Positions 53,880-61,776 of a stretch of DNA of 64,000 nucleotides are shown in pieces (within the stretch, counting starts at the first letter, position 1; every line of letters starts with the position of its first letter). The notes beneath the pieces were generated by a model. That model saw only the letters and a program-made list of their open reading frames with translations. It was not told the origin of the DNA and did no database searches. Location: the NCBI RefSeq assembly GCF_019303475.1, contig NZ_JABLSI010000016.1, positions 1 through 64,000 of the forward strand. The letters are read 5' to 3'. The translations under genes and the position numbers were made by a program. The stretch is from Streptomyces sp. JJ38 (GTDB lineage Bacteria > Actinomycetota > Actinomycetes > Streptomycetales > Streptomycetaceae).

Positions 53880-54971
53880 TCACTGCACCACGCGCCCCCG
53901 CAGGATCACGCGCCGCGGTGCGGCCAGCACGCGGACGTCGGCCCGGGGATCGCTGTCGTAGACGACGAGGTCGGCCGGCTCGCCCTCGCCCAGCGCGGGG
54001 CGGCCCAGCCACGCCCTGGCGCCCCACGTGGTGGCGGACAGGGCGGACAGCGGCGGGATGCCCGCCTTCACGAGCTCGGCGACCTCCTCGGCCACCAGGC
54101 CGTGGGCCAGCGAGCCCCCGGCGTCCGTCCCCACGAAGACCGGGATGCCGGCGTCGTAGGCGGAACGCACGGTGTCGTAGCGGCGGGCGTGCAGCCGCCG
54201 CATGTGGTCGGACCAGCGCGGGTACTTCTTCTCCCCGCCGTCCGCGAGGTGCGGGAAGGTGGCGATGTTGACCAGGGTGGGGACGATGGCGATGCCGCGT
54301 TCCGCGAAGAGCGGAATCGTCTCCTCCGTCAGCCCGGTGGCGTGCTCGACGCAGTCGATCCCCGCGTCGGCGAGGTCGCGCAGGGAGTCCTCGGCGAAGC
54401 AGTGCGCCGTGACGCGGGCACCCTCCTCGTGGGCGGCGGCGATGGCCGCGTGGACGGCGTCGCGGGGCCAGCAGGCCGTGAGATCGCCCGCGTCGCGGTC
54501 GATCCAGTCCCCGACGAGCTTGACCCAGCCGTCACCGCGCCGCGCCTCCCGGCGCACATAGGCGACGAGGTCCTCGGGCTCGATCTCGTGGGCGTAGTTG
54601 CGGATGTACCGGCGGGTGCGCGCGATGTGCCGCCCCGCCCGGATGATCTTCGGCAGATCCTCGCGGTCGTCGATCCAGCGGGTGTCCGCCGCGGAGCCCG
54701 CGTCCCTGATCAGGAGCGTGCCGGCCTCCCGGTCGGTGAGCGCCTGCTTCTCGCTGGTGATCTCGTCGACGGCGCCATGGGCGTCCAGGCCGACGTGGCA
54801 GTGGGCGTCGACCAGGCCCGGCAGCGCCCAGCCCCGCACCGTGACCGCGTCCCGCAGCCCGCGCGGGCGCTCGTAGGTGACGCGGCCGTCCACCACCCAC
54901 AGCTCATCCCGTACGTCCTCCGGGCCCGCCAGTATCCGTCCCGTGATGTGCAGCACCGCGCTCGCGTCCAT
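53880..54971 (-). CDS. Amidohydrolase family protein (imidazolonepropionase-like)
   Basis: 363-aa metal-dependent hydrolase. The ordered metal ligands are LVDAHCHVGLD (HxH), Lys in GWVKLVGDW, VTAHCFAED (His), CVEHATGL (His) and the catalytic Asp in VGTDAGGSLA. ATG at 54971 (MDASAVLHITGRILAG) is chosen. The active site is complete, but the substrate cannot be named; the closest types are imidazolonepropionase and related cyclic amide hydrolases. It is divergent from ectA across 433 bp. Confidence 0.87.
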   Translation of the reverse strand: MDASAVLHITGRILAGPEDVRDELWVVDGRVTYERPRGLRDAVTVRGWALPGLVDAHCHVGLDAHGAVDEITSEKQALTDREAGTLLIRDAGSAADTRWIDDREDLPKIIRAGRHIARTRRYIRNYAHEIEPEDLVAYVRREARRGDGWVKLVGDWIDRDAGDLTACWPRDAVHAAIAAAHEEGARVTAHCFAEDSLRDLADAGIDCVEHATGLTEETIPLFAERGIAIVPTLVNIATFPHLADGGEKKYPRWSDHMRRLHARRYDTVRSAYDAGIPVFVGTDAGGSLAHGLVAEEVAELVKAGIPPLSALSATTWGARAWLGRPALGEGEPADLVVYDSDPRADVRVLAAPRRVILRGRVVQ

Positions 54972-55404
54972 GACCGCACTGTACGAGGACCGCCCGGGCC
55001 GGCACGAGGGCCTCACGGGGGAGGGCGGCGCCACCAGCCGCCGGGAAAGCCGGCGGAGGAATTCCCCGGATGCGCTACGATCACGGAATCAGTGAGATCG
55101 AATACATCCCGAATTCACTGCACTGCGTAGCCGCCCGTTCTCTTCTGCCCGGTTTTCCCCAGGTCAAACCACCTTCTTTTCCCGTGGCCACAGGCGCCCG
55201 TGATTCGGACAGGAGCCTGGGTCGTTATGCACCTGTGACAGACTCCACACCGCCCGGGTTCTGTACCCGCATGTCCGACATGACCAGTCATTTTACCCGA
55301 CCCGGTGAGCACAGGCGCGCCCGCGCGCGATAACACATCATCGCGCTCTGCGTAACCCCACGCCGCGATGCAATCTGACTTTTTCCTGGGTAAATTGAAT
55401 CGAC
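54972..55404. promoter_or_regulatory. Intergenic and promoter region upstream of ectA
   Basis: 433-bp non-coding gap. AT-rich compared with surroundings, with GGTTT...AAACC (55151-55170), CGGGTTCTGTACCCG (55256-55270) and a candidate -10 TAAATT (55391-55396) immediately upstream of the ectA ATG. There is no ribosome binding site for ectA, so a leaderless transcript is plausible. No open frame with native codon use was seen. Confidence 0.55.
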
Positions 55405-55971
55405 ATGACCCCCGCACAAGCTGACCATGCAAGTGCCCGAAGCGAATTTCTCGAAATGCCCGAGGGGCTGAAGCTCGACACGCCAAGGGTCGACGACGGC
55501 GCGGCCATCTGGCGCATCGCCCGCGACTCCCAGGTACTCGACCTGAACTCCTCGTACAGCTACCTCCTGTGGTGCCGCGACTTCGCCGCCACCTCCGTGG
55601 TGGCTCGCGACGGGAACGGCGAACCGGTCGGCTTCATCACCGGCTACATCCGCCCGCAGTCACCGCAGACGCTGCTGATCTGGCAGGTGGCGGTGGATCA
55701 CAGCCAGCGGGGCCGGGGGCTCGCCGGTGCCATGCTGGACGGACTGACCGCACGGGTGTCGGAAGACCTGGGCGCCGACCGGATCGAGACGACGGTCACC
55801 CCCGACAACGCACCCTCCAACCGGCTGTTCACCTCCTTCGCCGAGCGCCACGGCGCCGAGCTGCACCGCGAGGTGCTGTTCGACGGCGCCGTCTTCCCCG
55901 GCGACGAGCACGAGCCCGAGGTGCTGTACCGGATCGGCCCGGTGCGCACGCTCGCCGGCGCGCTCGGCTGA
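55405..55971 (+). CDS. ectA: Diaminobutyrate acetyltransferase EctA
   Basis: 188-aa GNAT enzyme that acetylates L-2,4-diaminobutyrate, the second step of ectoine synthesis. The acetyl-CoA motif is VAVDHSQRGRGLAGAMLDGL; RDSQVLDLNSSYSYLLWCRD and VTPDNAPSNRLFTSFAERHG are family motifs. The N-terminal 20 residues before LKLDTPRVDD are variable. ATG at 55405 has no ribosome binding site. First gene of ectABCD. Confidence 0.95.
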   Translation: MTPAQADHASARSEFLEMPEGLKLDTPRVDDGAAIWRIARDSQVLDLNSSYSYLLWCRDFAATSVVARDGNGEPVGFITGYIRPQSPQTLLIWQVAVDHSQRGRGLAGAMLDGLTARVSEDLGADRIETTVTPDNAPSNRLFTSFAERHGAELHREVLFDGAVFPGDEHEPEVLYRIGPVRTLAGALG

Positions 55972-56042
55972 ACCCGGTGCCCGGCCGTCGCGCGGCCCGT
56001 CCTGGCGCCCTCCGGCCCGGTGCGGACCGCCCCGGCGCGAGC

Positions 56043-56077
56043 CGGTCCGGACGTGGGCCGTACGGCCTCCCGGACCG
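56043..56077 (+). repeat. Hairpin in the ectA-ectB gap
   Basis: CGGTCCGG (56043-56050) pairs with CCGGACCG (56070-56077), enclosing the palindrome GGCCGTACGGCC. It lies within a 181-bp gap and may affect mRNA stability or partial termination. Confidence 0.5.
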
Positions 56078-56152
56078 CCGGCCCGGCCGACCGCCGGTCA
56101 CCCCCCGACCGCAGACTTCCCTCCCTTCACGACTCACTCCCAGGAGCCTTCC

Positions 56153-57421
56153 GTGACCATCACCCAGCCGGACCTGAGCGTCTTCGAGACCCTGGAGTCG
56201 GAGGTGCGTGGCTACTGCCGTGGCTGGCCCACGATCTTCGACCGTGCCCAGGGCAGTCACATGTACGACGAGGACGGCCATACGTACCTCGACTTCTTCG
56301 CCGGTGCCGGGTCGCTCAACTACGGGCACAACAACCCGGTGCTCAAACGCGCCCTGATCGACTACCTGGAGCGCGACGGCGTCACCCACGGCCTGGACAT
56401 GTCCACCGTCGCCAAGCGCGCCTTCCTGGAGACGTTCCAGAACGTCATCCTGCGCCCGCGTGACCTGCCCTACAAGGTCATGTTCCCCGGCCCGACGGGC
56501 ACCAACGCCGTCGAGGCCGCGCTGAAGCTGGCCCGGAAGGTCAAGGGCCGCGAGTCGATCGTCTCCTTCACCAACGCCTTCCACGGCATGTCGCTGGGCT
56601 CGCTGGCCGTGACCGGCAACGCCTTCAAGCGCGCCGGCGCCGGCATCCCGCTGGTGCACGGCACCCCGATGCCGTTCGACGCCTACCTCGACGGGCAGAC
56701 GCCGGACTTCATCTGGTTCGAGCGGCTGCTGGAGGACTCCGGCTCCGGTCTGAACAAGCCCGCCGCCGTGATCGTCGAGACGGTCCAGGGCGAGGGCGGC
56801 ATCAACGTCGCCCGCCCGGAGTGGCTGCGGGCCCTGGCCGACCTGTGCGAGCGGCACGACATGCTGCTCATCGTCGACGACATCCAGATGGGCTGCGGCC
56901 GCACCGGTGCCTTCTTCTCCTTCGAGGAGGCGGGCATCACCCCGGACATCGTCACCGTCTCGAAGTCGATCAGCGGCTACGGGCTGCCCATGTCCCTGAC
57001 GCTGTTCAAGCCGGAGCTGGACCTCTGGGAGCCGGGCGAGCACAACGGCACGTTCCGCGGCAACAACCCGGCCTTCGTCACGGCCACCGCCGCCCTGGAG
57101 ACCTACTGGGCCGACGGCCAGATGGAGAAGCAGACCCTGGCCCGCGGCGAGCAGGTCGAGGCCGCTCTGCGCGAGATCGCCGCCGAGCACCCGGACGCCG
57201 TCGTGGAGTACCGCGGCCGCGGCCTGGTGTGGGGCATGGAGATGGCCGACAAGGCCGTCGCCGGTAAGATCGCCCGGCGCTGCTTCGACCTGGGCCTGCT
57301 GGTGGAGACCTCCGGCCCGGAGAGCGAGGTCGTCAAGCTGCTGCCCGCCCTGACCACCACCCCCGAGGAGCTCGACGAGGGCCTGCGCATCCTGGCGCGC
57401 GCCATTCGCGAGACCCTCTGA
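56153..57421 (+). CDS. ectB: Diaminobutyrate-2-oxoglutarate aminotransferase EctB
   Basis: 422-aa class III PLP aminotransferase that makes L-2,4-diaminobutyrate from aspartate semialdehyde. Motifs are DFFAGAGSLNYGHNNPVLKR, FPGPTGTNAVEAALKLARKV, IVDDIQMGCGRTGAFFSFEE and the PLP Lys in VTVSKSISGYGLPMSLTLFK. GTG at 56153 has AGGAG upstream (56143-56147). It follows ectA by 181 bp. Confidence 0.96.
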   Translation: MTITQPDLSVFETLESEVRGYCRGWPTIFDRAQGSHMYDEDGHTYLDFFAGAGSLNYGHNNPVLKRALIDYLERDGVTHGLDMSTVAKRAFLETFQNVILRPRDLPYKVMFPGPTGTNAVEAALKLARKVKGRESIVSFTNAFHGMSLGSLAVTGNAFKRAGAGIPLVHGTPMPFDAYLDGQTPDFIWFERLLEDSGSGLNKPAAVIVETVQGEGGINVARPEWLRALADLCERHDMLLIVDDIQMGCGRTGAFFSFEEAGITPDIVTVSKSISGYGLPMSLTLFKPELDLWEPGEHNGTFRGNNPAFVTATAALETYWADGQMEKQTLARGEQVEAALREIAAEHPDAVVEYRGRGLVWGMEMADKAVAGKIARRCFDLGLLVETSGPESEVVKLLPALTTTPEELDEGLRILARAIRETL

Positions 57422-57436
57422 CCAGCAAGGACACCC

Positions 57437-57460
57437 GGCCCGCCCCGACCGGGGCGGGCC
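57437..57460 (+). repeat. Hairpin in the ectB-ectC gap
   Basis: GGCCCGCCCC pairs with GGGGCGGGCC around GACC, a 10-bp stem 15 bp after ectB. It resembles a terminator but lies inside the operon. Confidence 0.55.
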
Positions 57461-57512
57461 GCCCCGTGGCTGGGCCAACCCGTAGCCGAACGACCAGAAA
57501 GGCACTCCGACT

Positions 57513-57911
57513 GTGATCGTCCGTTCCCTTCAGGAGATCGAAGGCACCGACCGGGACGTCAAGTCCGCTTCCGGCACCTGGCGCAGCAAGCGCATCGTCC
57601 TCGCCAAGGAGAAGGTCGGATTCTCCCTGCACGAGACGGTGCTCTACGCCGGTACCGAGACGTCCATGTGGTACGCGAACCACATCGAGGCCGTGCTCTG
57701 CGTGGAGGGCGAGTGCGAGCTCACCAACGACGAGACGGGTGAGAAGCACTGGATCACCCCCGGCACGATGTACCTCCTCGACGGGCACGAGAAGCACACG
57801 CTGCGTCCGAAGACCGACTTCCGCGTGATCTGCGTCTTCAACCCGCCGGTCACCGGTCGTGAGGACCACGACGAGAACGGCGTCTACCCGCTGCTCACCG
57901 AGGACGACTGA
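57513..57911 (+). CDS. ectC: L-ectoine synthase EctC
   Basis: 132-aa cupin-fold enzyme that cyclises N-acetyl-diaminobutyrate to ectoine. [20 protein letters not shown] and [20 protein letters not shown] cover the metal and substrate motifs. GTG at 57513 has AAAGG (57498-57502) at a spacing of ten. Length is typical. Confidence 0.96.
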   Translation: MIVRSLQEIEGTDRDVKSASGTWRSKRIVLAKEKVGFSLHETVLYAGTETSMWYANHIEAVLCVEGECELTNDETGEKHWITPGTMYLLDGHEKHTLRPKTDFRVICVFNPPVTGREDHDENGVYPLLTEDD

Positions 57912-57917
57912 GGTTTC

Positions 57918-57962
57918 GGCACGGGCTGTAAGCCTCCGAACAGGGGGTTTGCGGCCCGTGCC
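57918..57962 (+). repeat. Hairpin between ectC and ectD, with a possible internal promoter downstream
   Basis: GGCACGGGC pairs with GCCCGTGCC across a 27-base loop, 7 bp after the ectC stop. Downstream, two GGAAC motifs (57969 and 57985) occur 100 bp before ectD, resembling the -35 elements of ECF-type promoters. The promoter idea is weak, as no clear -10 was found. Confidence 0.45.
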
Positions 57963-58073
57963 GTCATTGGAACGTTTCCTGCGGGGAACACTCCATCTCA
58001 CGGGTCTCGCGACCCGCAGGCAACGATCCGGAAAGAGGACAGGGCCGTACGAGAGGAGAGGAAGGAAACTCCC

Positions 58074-58973
58074 ATGACCTTCGCACCCGAGCGCATCACC
58101 GACCTGTATCCGACCCGGGGGGCCACCGAAGTGGCCAGCCCGCGGCAGGACCCGGTGGTGTGGTCCGCACCGGGCGCTCCCGGCCCCATCTCGGCCGGGC
58201 ACCTGGCGGACTACGAGCGTGACGGGTTCCTCGCGGTCGATCAGCTCATCACTCCCGAAGAGGTGACGCTGTACCGCGGGGAACTGGAAAGGCTCATCTC
58301 GGACCCGGAGATGCTCGCGGACGAGCGCTCGATCGTCGAGCCGAAGTCCCGGGAGATCCGGACCGTGTTCGAGGTGCACAAGATCAGTCAGATCTTCGCC
58401 GGTCTGGTCAGCGACCCGCGGGTCGTCGGCCGGGCACGGCAGATTCTCGGCTCGGACGTCTACGTCCACCAGTCCCGCATCAATGTCAAGCCGGGCTTCG
58501 GCGCGAGTGGCTTCTACTGGCACTCCGACTTCGAGACCTGGCACGCGGAGGACGGCCTCCCGAACATGCGGACCGTGTCGGTGTCCATCGCTCTCACCGA
58601 GAACTACGACACCAACGGCGGTCTGATGATCATGCCGGGCTCCCACAAGAAGTTCCTCGGCTGCGCCGGCGCGACGCCGAAGGACAACTACAAGAAGTCC
58701 CTGCAGATGCAGGACGCCGGGACGCCGTCCGACGAGGCGCTCACCGAGTTCGCCGACGCACACGGCATCCGGCTGTTCACCGGCAAGGCCGGTTCGGCCA
58801 CCTGGTTCGACTGCAACTGCATGCACGGTTCGGGTGACAACATCACTCCGTACCCGCGCAGCAACGTGTTCATCGTCTTCAACAGTGTGGAAAACACCGC
58901 TGTAGAGCCGTTCGCCGCTCCGGTCCGGCGGCCCGACTTCCTCGGGGCACGGGATTTCACCCCCGTCCGCTGA
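58074..58973 (+). CDS. ectD: Ectoine hydroxylase EctD
   Basis: 299-aa Fe(II)/2-oxoglutarate dioxygenase that makes 5-hydroxyectoine. The first two iron ligands lie in the HxD of ASGFYWHSDFETWHAEDG; the third His is in WFDCNCMHGSGDNITPYPRS, which also contains the 2-oxoglutarate-binding Arg. VHKISQIFAGLVSDPRV and INVKPGFGASGF are family motifs. ATG at 58074 has GAGGAAGGAA a few bases upstream. The end of the operon is marked by a terminator. Confidence 0.95.
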   Translation: MTFAPERITDLYPTRGATEVASPRQDPVVWSAPGAPGPISAGHLADYERDGFLAVDQLITPEEVTLYRGELERLISDPEMLADERSIVEPKSREIRTVFEVHKISQIFAGLVSDPRVVGRARQILGSDVYVHQSRINVKPGFGASGFYWHSDFETWHAEDGLPNMRTVSVSIALTENYDTNGGLMIMPGSHKKFLGCAGATPKDNYKKSLQMQDAGTPSDEALTEFADAHGIRLFTGKAGSATWFDCNCMHGSGDNITPYPRSNVFIVFNSVENTAVEPFAAPVRRPDFLGARDFTPVR

Positions 58974-59006
58974 CCGCTGAGTCCGACCCACCCGGTGGCT
59001 CGTCCC

Positions 59007-59047
59007 CGGGGGCCGGAAAGGCCGGCAGACGGCCCGTCCGGCCCCCG
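59007..59047 (+). terminator. Terminator after ectD
   Basis: An 11-bp stem (CGGGGGCCGGA with TCCGGCCCCCG) lies 34 bp past the ectD stop. Confidence 0.75.
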
Positions 59048-59079
59048 AGGCGGATGACCGGAGCTTCCGAGTGAGCCAC

Positions 59080-59121
59080 GCGGCGCGGTGCGCCCCTTCC
59101 TGGAGGGACGCACCGCGCCGC
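59080..59121 (-). terminator. Second terminator, facing the aminotransferase gene
   Basis: A 13-bp stem (GCGGCGCGGTGCG with its complement) with an internally paired loop stands between the convergent ectD and class V aminotransferase genes. Confidence 0.7.
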
Positions 59122-59179
59122 TGTCATGTCCGTGCGCCGCTGTCGTGTGAGGGGCGGCGTGTTCGTTGCGCGGAGGGCG

Positions 59180-60229
59180 TCAGCGAAGCCCGGCCAGCGC
59201 CGCCAGCAGCCGGTCCACGTCGGCGGCCGTGTTGAACAGGTGGAAGGACGCCCGCAGGTTCCCCGCCCGCGCCGAGACGTCGACACCCGCCTTGGCCAGC
59301 TCCGGGGCCGCGTCCCCCAGCCCGGGCACCGCGACGATCGCGGAGTCGCCCGGCACCGGACGGTGCCCCGCCTCCACCGCTCCCGCGCGGAACCGCGCGG
59401 CCAGTTCCCTGTTGTGCTCCCCGATCGCGGCGGGTCCGACCTCCTCGATCAGGCCGAGCGAGGCGGCCGCGCCCACGAAGGGCAGGTAGGGCGGGCACTC
59501 GTCGAAGCGGCGCGCCGAGCCGGCGAGTTCGTCGATCGGCCCGTAGCACGTCTCCCAGCGGTTCTCCCCCGCGAACCAGCCGGCATGCGTCGGCCGCAGC
59601 CCGCCGCCGTCCTCCGGCACCGTCAGGAAGGACGTGCCGCGCGGGCACAGCAGCCACTTGTAGGCGCCGCAGACGGTGTAGTCGGCCAACGCCGGATCCA
59701 TGGGCAGCCAGCCGGTCGACTGCGTCGTGTCCACGAGCACCCGGGCGCCCGCCGCCCGGGCGGCCGCGCTGATACCCACCAGGTCCGCCACCCGGCCGTC
59801 GGCGGACTGCACGGCGCTCACGGCCACCAGCCCGGTGCCGGGCCGGACGGCCTCCGCCAGCCCGTCCAGCGGAGCCTGCCGCAGGGTGAGGTCGGGGCGG
59901 ACGTGGAAGGGGTTGACCAGGGAGCTGAAGTCGCCCTCGGCCACCAGCACCTCGGTGCCCTCCGGCAGGGACTGGGCGATCATCCCGACATGGACCGACA
60001 CGGCCGAGCCCGTGGCCACGCGCTCGACGGGGAGCCCGACCACGGCGGCGAAGCTCGCCCTGGCCTCCTCGATCCGCTCGATGAGGGCGTAGTGGTCCAG
60101 CCGGGCCGCGGCCATGTCCTCCACGGCGGACCGGAGCGCGGCGGCCGTCCTGACCGGGAACACGCCGTGTGCGGCGGTGTTGAGATACGTCGTCTGCGGC
60201 GCGAACTCCGCGCCCATCGAAATCGACAT
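59180..60229 (-). CDS. Class V PLP-dependent aminotransferase
   Basis: 349-aa fold-type I enzyme of the NifS/CsdA/kynureninase group. TTYLNTAAHGVFPVRTAAAL, VLVDTTQSTGWLPMDPAL (PLP Asp), and the Schiff-base Lys in CGAYKWLLCPRGTSFLTVPE are visible; the usual cysteine-desulfurase catalytic Cys loop is absent. It may be an aminotransferase, an isopenicillin-N-epimerase-like or a kynureninase-like enzyme. ATG at 60229 (MSISMGAEFAPQ) is chosen; ATG at 60217 is close. It is separate from ectABCD (convergent). Confidence 0.85.
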   Translation of the reverse strand: MSISMGAEFAPQTTYLNTAAHGVFPVRTAAALRSAVEDMAAARLDHYALIERIEEARASFAAVVGLPVERVATGSAVSVHVGMIAQSLPEGTEVLVAEGDFSSLVNPFHVRPDLTLRQAPLDGLAEAVRPGTGLVAVSAVQSADGRVADLVGISAAARAAGARVLVDTTQSTGWLPMDPALADYTVCGAYKWLLCPRGTSFLTVPEDGGGLRPTHAGWFAGENRWETCYGPIDELAGSARRFDECPPYLPFVGAAASLGLIEEVGPAAIGEHNRELAARFRAGAVEAGHRPVPGDSAIVAVPGLGDAAPELAKAGVDVSARAGNLRASFHLFNTAADVDRLLAALAGLR

Positions 60230-60772
60230 GATCGGATTCTCCGGGGCCGAGCCCGGGCTGTCCATGGGAATTCGGGGTCCGTCGAGGCCGCCCGGAGGGC
60301 TTCCTCCCGTCCCGCGGGTGTGTGGGTCCTCCGGTGGCGGCCTGTTCGCCGGGTACGCGATGAACCGCTGGGCGATCTGCCACGGGGCCGCCACCGCCTC
60401 GGCTCCACGACACCCTGGCGCGGGCGCCGATCCCATGTGTGTCTTACCGCCGCCCTGACCGCCATCCCCTCTCCTCGGCAGGGGTTCCGTCCGCCCCCGG
60501 CGGGCGGGGCTGACGCCACCACGGCCCTGACCCGGGCACGGGTACCTCGGGGCGGCGGCGGCCTGCCGCGCGACACGCCGGGTCGCCCGTTCGCCACAGG
60601 TCGCTCGAACGCCGTAACCGCGCTGTTGAGCTGCGCGGACGTCCCCGCGCGGGCCGCCCCGGGGCCGCAACGGCGGCCCCCGGGGGCACGATCGTCTCGC
60701 GACCGCGGCGGGCCGCCGGTTTCCTCGGTTCATGGACGCCGTTCCCCGTCCGGTGCCGAAGGAGTGAACCGC
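60230..60772. other. 543-bp gap without a supported gene
   Basis: Between the class V aminotransferase and the 67-aa gene. Several frames stay open because of G+C bias, but none has family similarity, a ribosome binding site or consistent codon use. It probably contains the two divergent promoters; no strong palindrome was noticed. Confidence 0.5.
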
Positions 60773-60976
60773 ATGCGTACAGTCCGCGCCCTGACCGGTC
60801 CCGCCCTGGGTGCCGCGATACCGGTCGCCCTCGGGTTCGGCGTCGAACCGGCCGTCGCGGCCGGCGGGCGGGGAAGCCACGGCACCGGGGGCTTCCTGGT
60901 CACCGCCGCCGTGCTCGCCGTCGGTGCGCTGTGCGGCAGTCTGCTGCACCGCCGGCGCGACCGGGACCGCTCCTGA
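60773..60976 (+). CDS. 67-aa exported protein with a sorting-signal-like tail, beside sortase
   Basis: A signal peptide (MRTVRALTGPALGAAIPVAL, cleaved near AVA-AG) is followed by only about ten residues (GGRGSHGTGG) before a second hydrophobic helix (FLVTAAVLAVGALCGSLL) and a basic tail (HRRRDRDRS). The tail has the architecture of a sortase signal but no LPXTG/LAXTG. AAGGAG lies eight bases before the ATG. A sortase gene starts 31 bp downstream. It may be a minimal sortase substrate or a small membrane partner. Confidence 0.75.
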   Translation: MRTVRALTGPALGAAIPVALGFGVEPAVAAGGRGSHGTGGFLVTAAVLAVGALCGSLLHRRRDRDRS

Positions 60977-61007
60977 CGAGGCGCCGCCGGGACACGGAGG
61001 AGCGGCG

Positions 61008-61727
61008 ATGGGCCACAGGAAGGCCATGACCCCAGCCGAGCGGCGCCGCGAGACGATCGCCGCGACCCTGGTGGCGATCGGACTCTGCACCGGGGTGTGG
61101 CTGCTGGACCACGGCCCGCAGGAGGCGCTGCCGCCGCAGCCCTCCCCCGAGCAGGCCGTCCGCCCCGCGGAGCGGCCGGGGGACCGGACCGAGCCGGACG
61201 CCGTGGCCCCGCTGCCCCCGGCGGCGCCGGTGCGGATACGGATACCGGAGATCCGCGTCGACGCGGCCATCATGCCGCTCGGGCTGGAGCCGGACGGCGG
61301 CCTGGAGGTCCCGCCGCAGGACGCGGAGAACCTCACCGGCTGGTACGAGGGCGGGGTGACGCCCGGGGCCAGGGGAACGGCCATCGTCGCCGGTCACGTG
61401 GACAGCGAGTCGGGGCCGAGCGTGTTCTACGGCCTGGGGGCGCTGGAGCGGGGGAACACCGTCGCCGTGGACCGGGCCGATGGTCTCACCGCAACGTTCG
61501 AGATCGACGCCATCGAGGTGTACTCCCGGGAGGACTTCCCCGACGACAGGGTCTACGGCCCCTCGGAGGGCGCCGAGATCCGGCTCATCACCTGCGGCGG
61601 CGGCTATTCCAGCACCGAGGGCTACCTGGGGAACGTCGTCGTCTACGGCCACCTGACGGAGATCGCCGCCACTCCCGGTTCCGGCCCGGACGACGGTGTG
61701 GAGACCGCGGCCCGGTGGAGCGGATAG
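61008..61727 (+). CDS. Class F-type sortase
   Basis: 239-aa sortase. An N-terminal membrane anchor (ATLVAIGLCTGVWLL) is followed by a Pro-rich stalk and a catalytic domain with His in TAIVAGHVDSESGPSVFYGL and Cys in RLITCGGGYSSTEGYLGNVV; the conserved Arg/Tyr region follows (VVYGHLTEI). LxTC is the sortase nucleophile motif. ATG at 61008 has GGAGGAG upstream. It is probably co-transcribed with the 67-aa gene. A plausible non-adjacent substrate is the LAATG protein at 52741-53703. Confidence 0.9.
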   Translation: MGHRKAMTPAERRRETIAATLVAIGLCTGVWLLDHGPQEALPPQPSPEQAVRPAERPGDRTEPDAVAPLPPAAPVRIRIPEIRVDAAIMPLGLEPDGGLEVPPQDAENLTGWYEGGVTPGARGTAIVAGHVDSESGPSVFYGLGALERGNTVAVDRADGLTATFEIDAIEVYSREDFPDDRVYGPSEGAEIRLITCGGGYSSTEGYLGNVVVYGHLTEIAATPGSGPDDGVETAARWSG

Positions 61728-61776
61728 GGGCGTGGCGGGGAGGAACCGTGCCGCTCGGCCGGTCGTTACCACGGGC

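Noticed and set aside
53880..55130. Plus-strand frame across the amidohydrolase gene
   Set aside because: The minus-strand frame has all metal-binding motifs; the plus frame shows no domain.
57963..58073. A defined SigE/ECF promoter for ectD
   Set aside because: Two GGAAC elements are present, but the spacing to TCTC-like -10 sequence is off by a base or more, so it is kept only as a weak suggestion.
59180..61384. Apparent 734-residue extension of the class V aminotransferase
   Set aside because: The extension is antisense to the 67-aa gene and sortase. The conserved enzyme starts at 60229.
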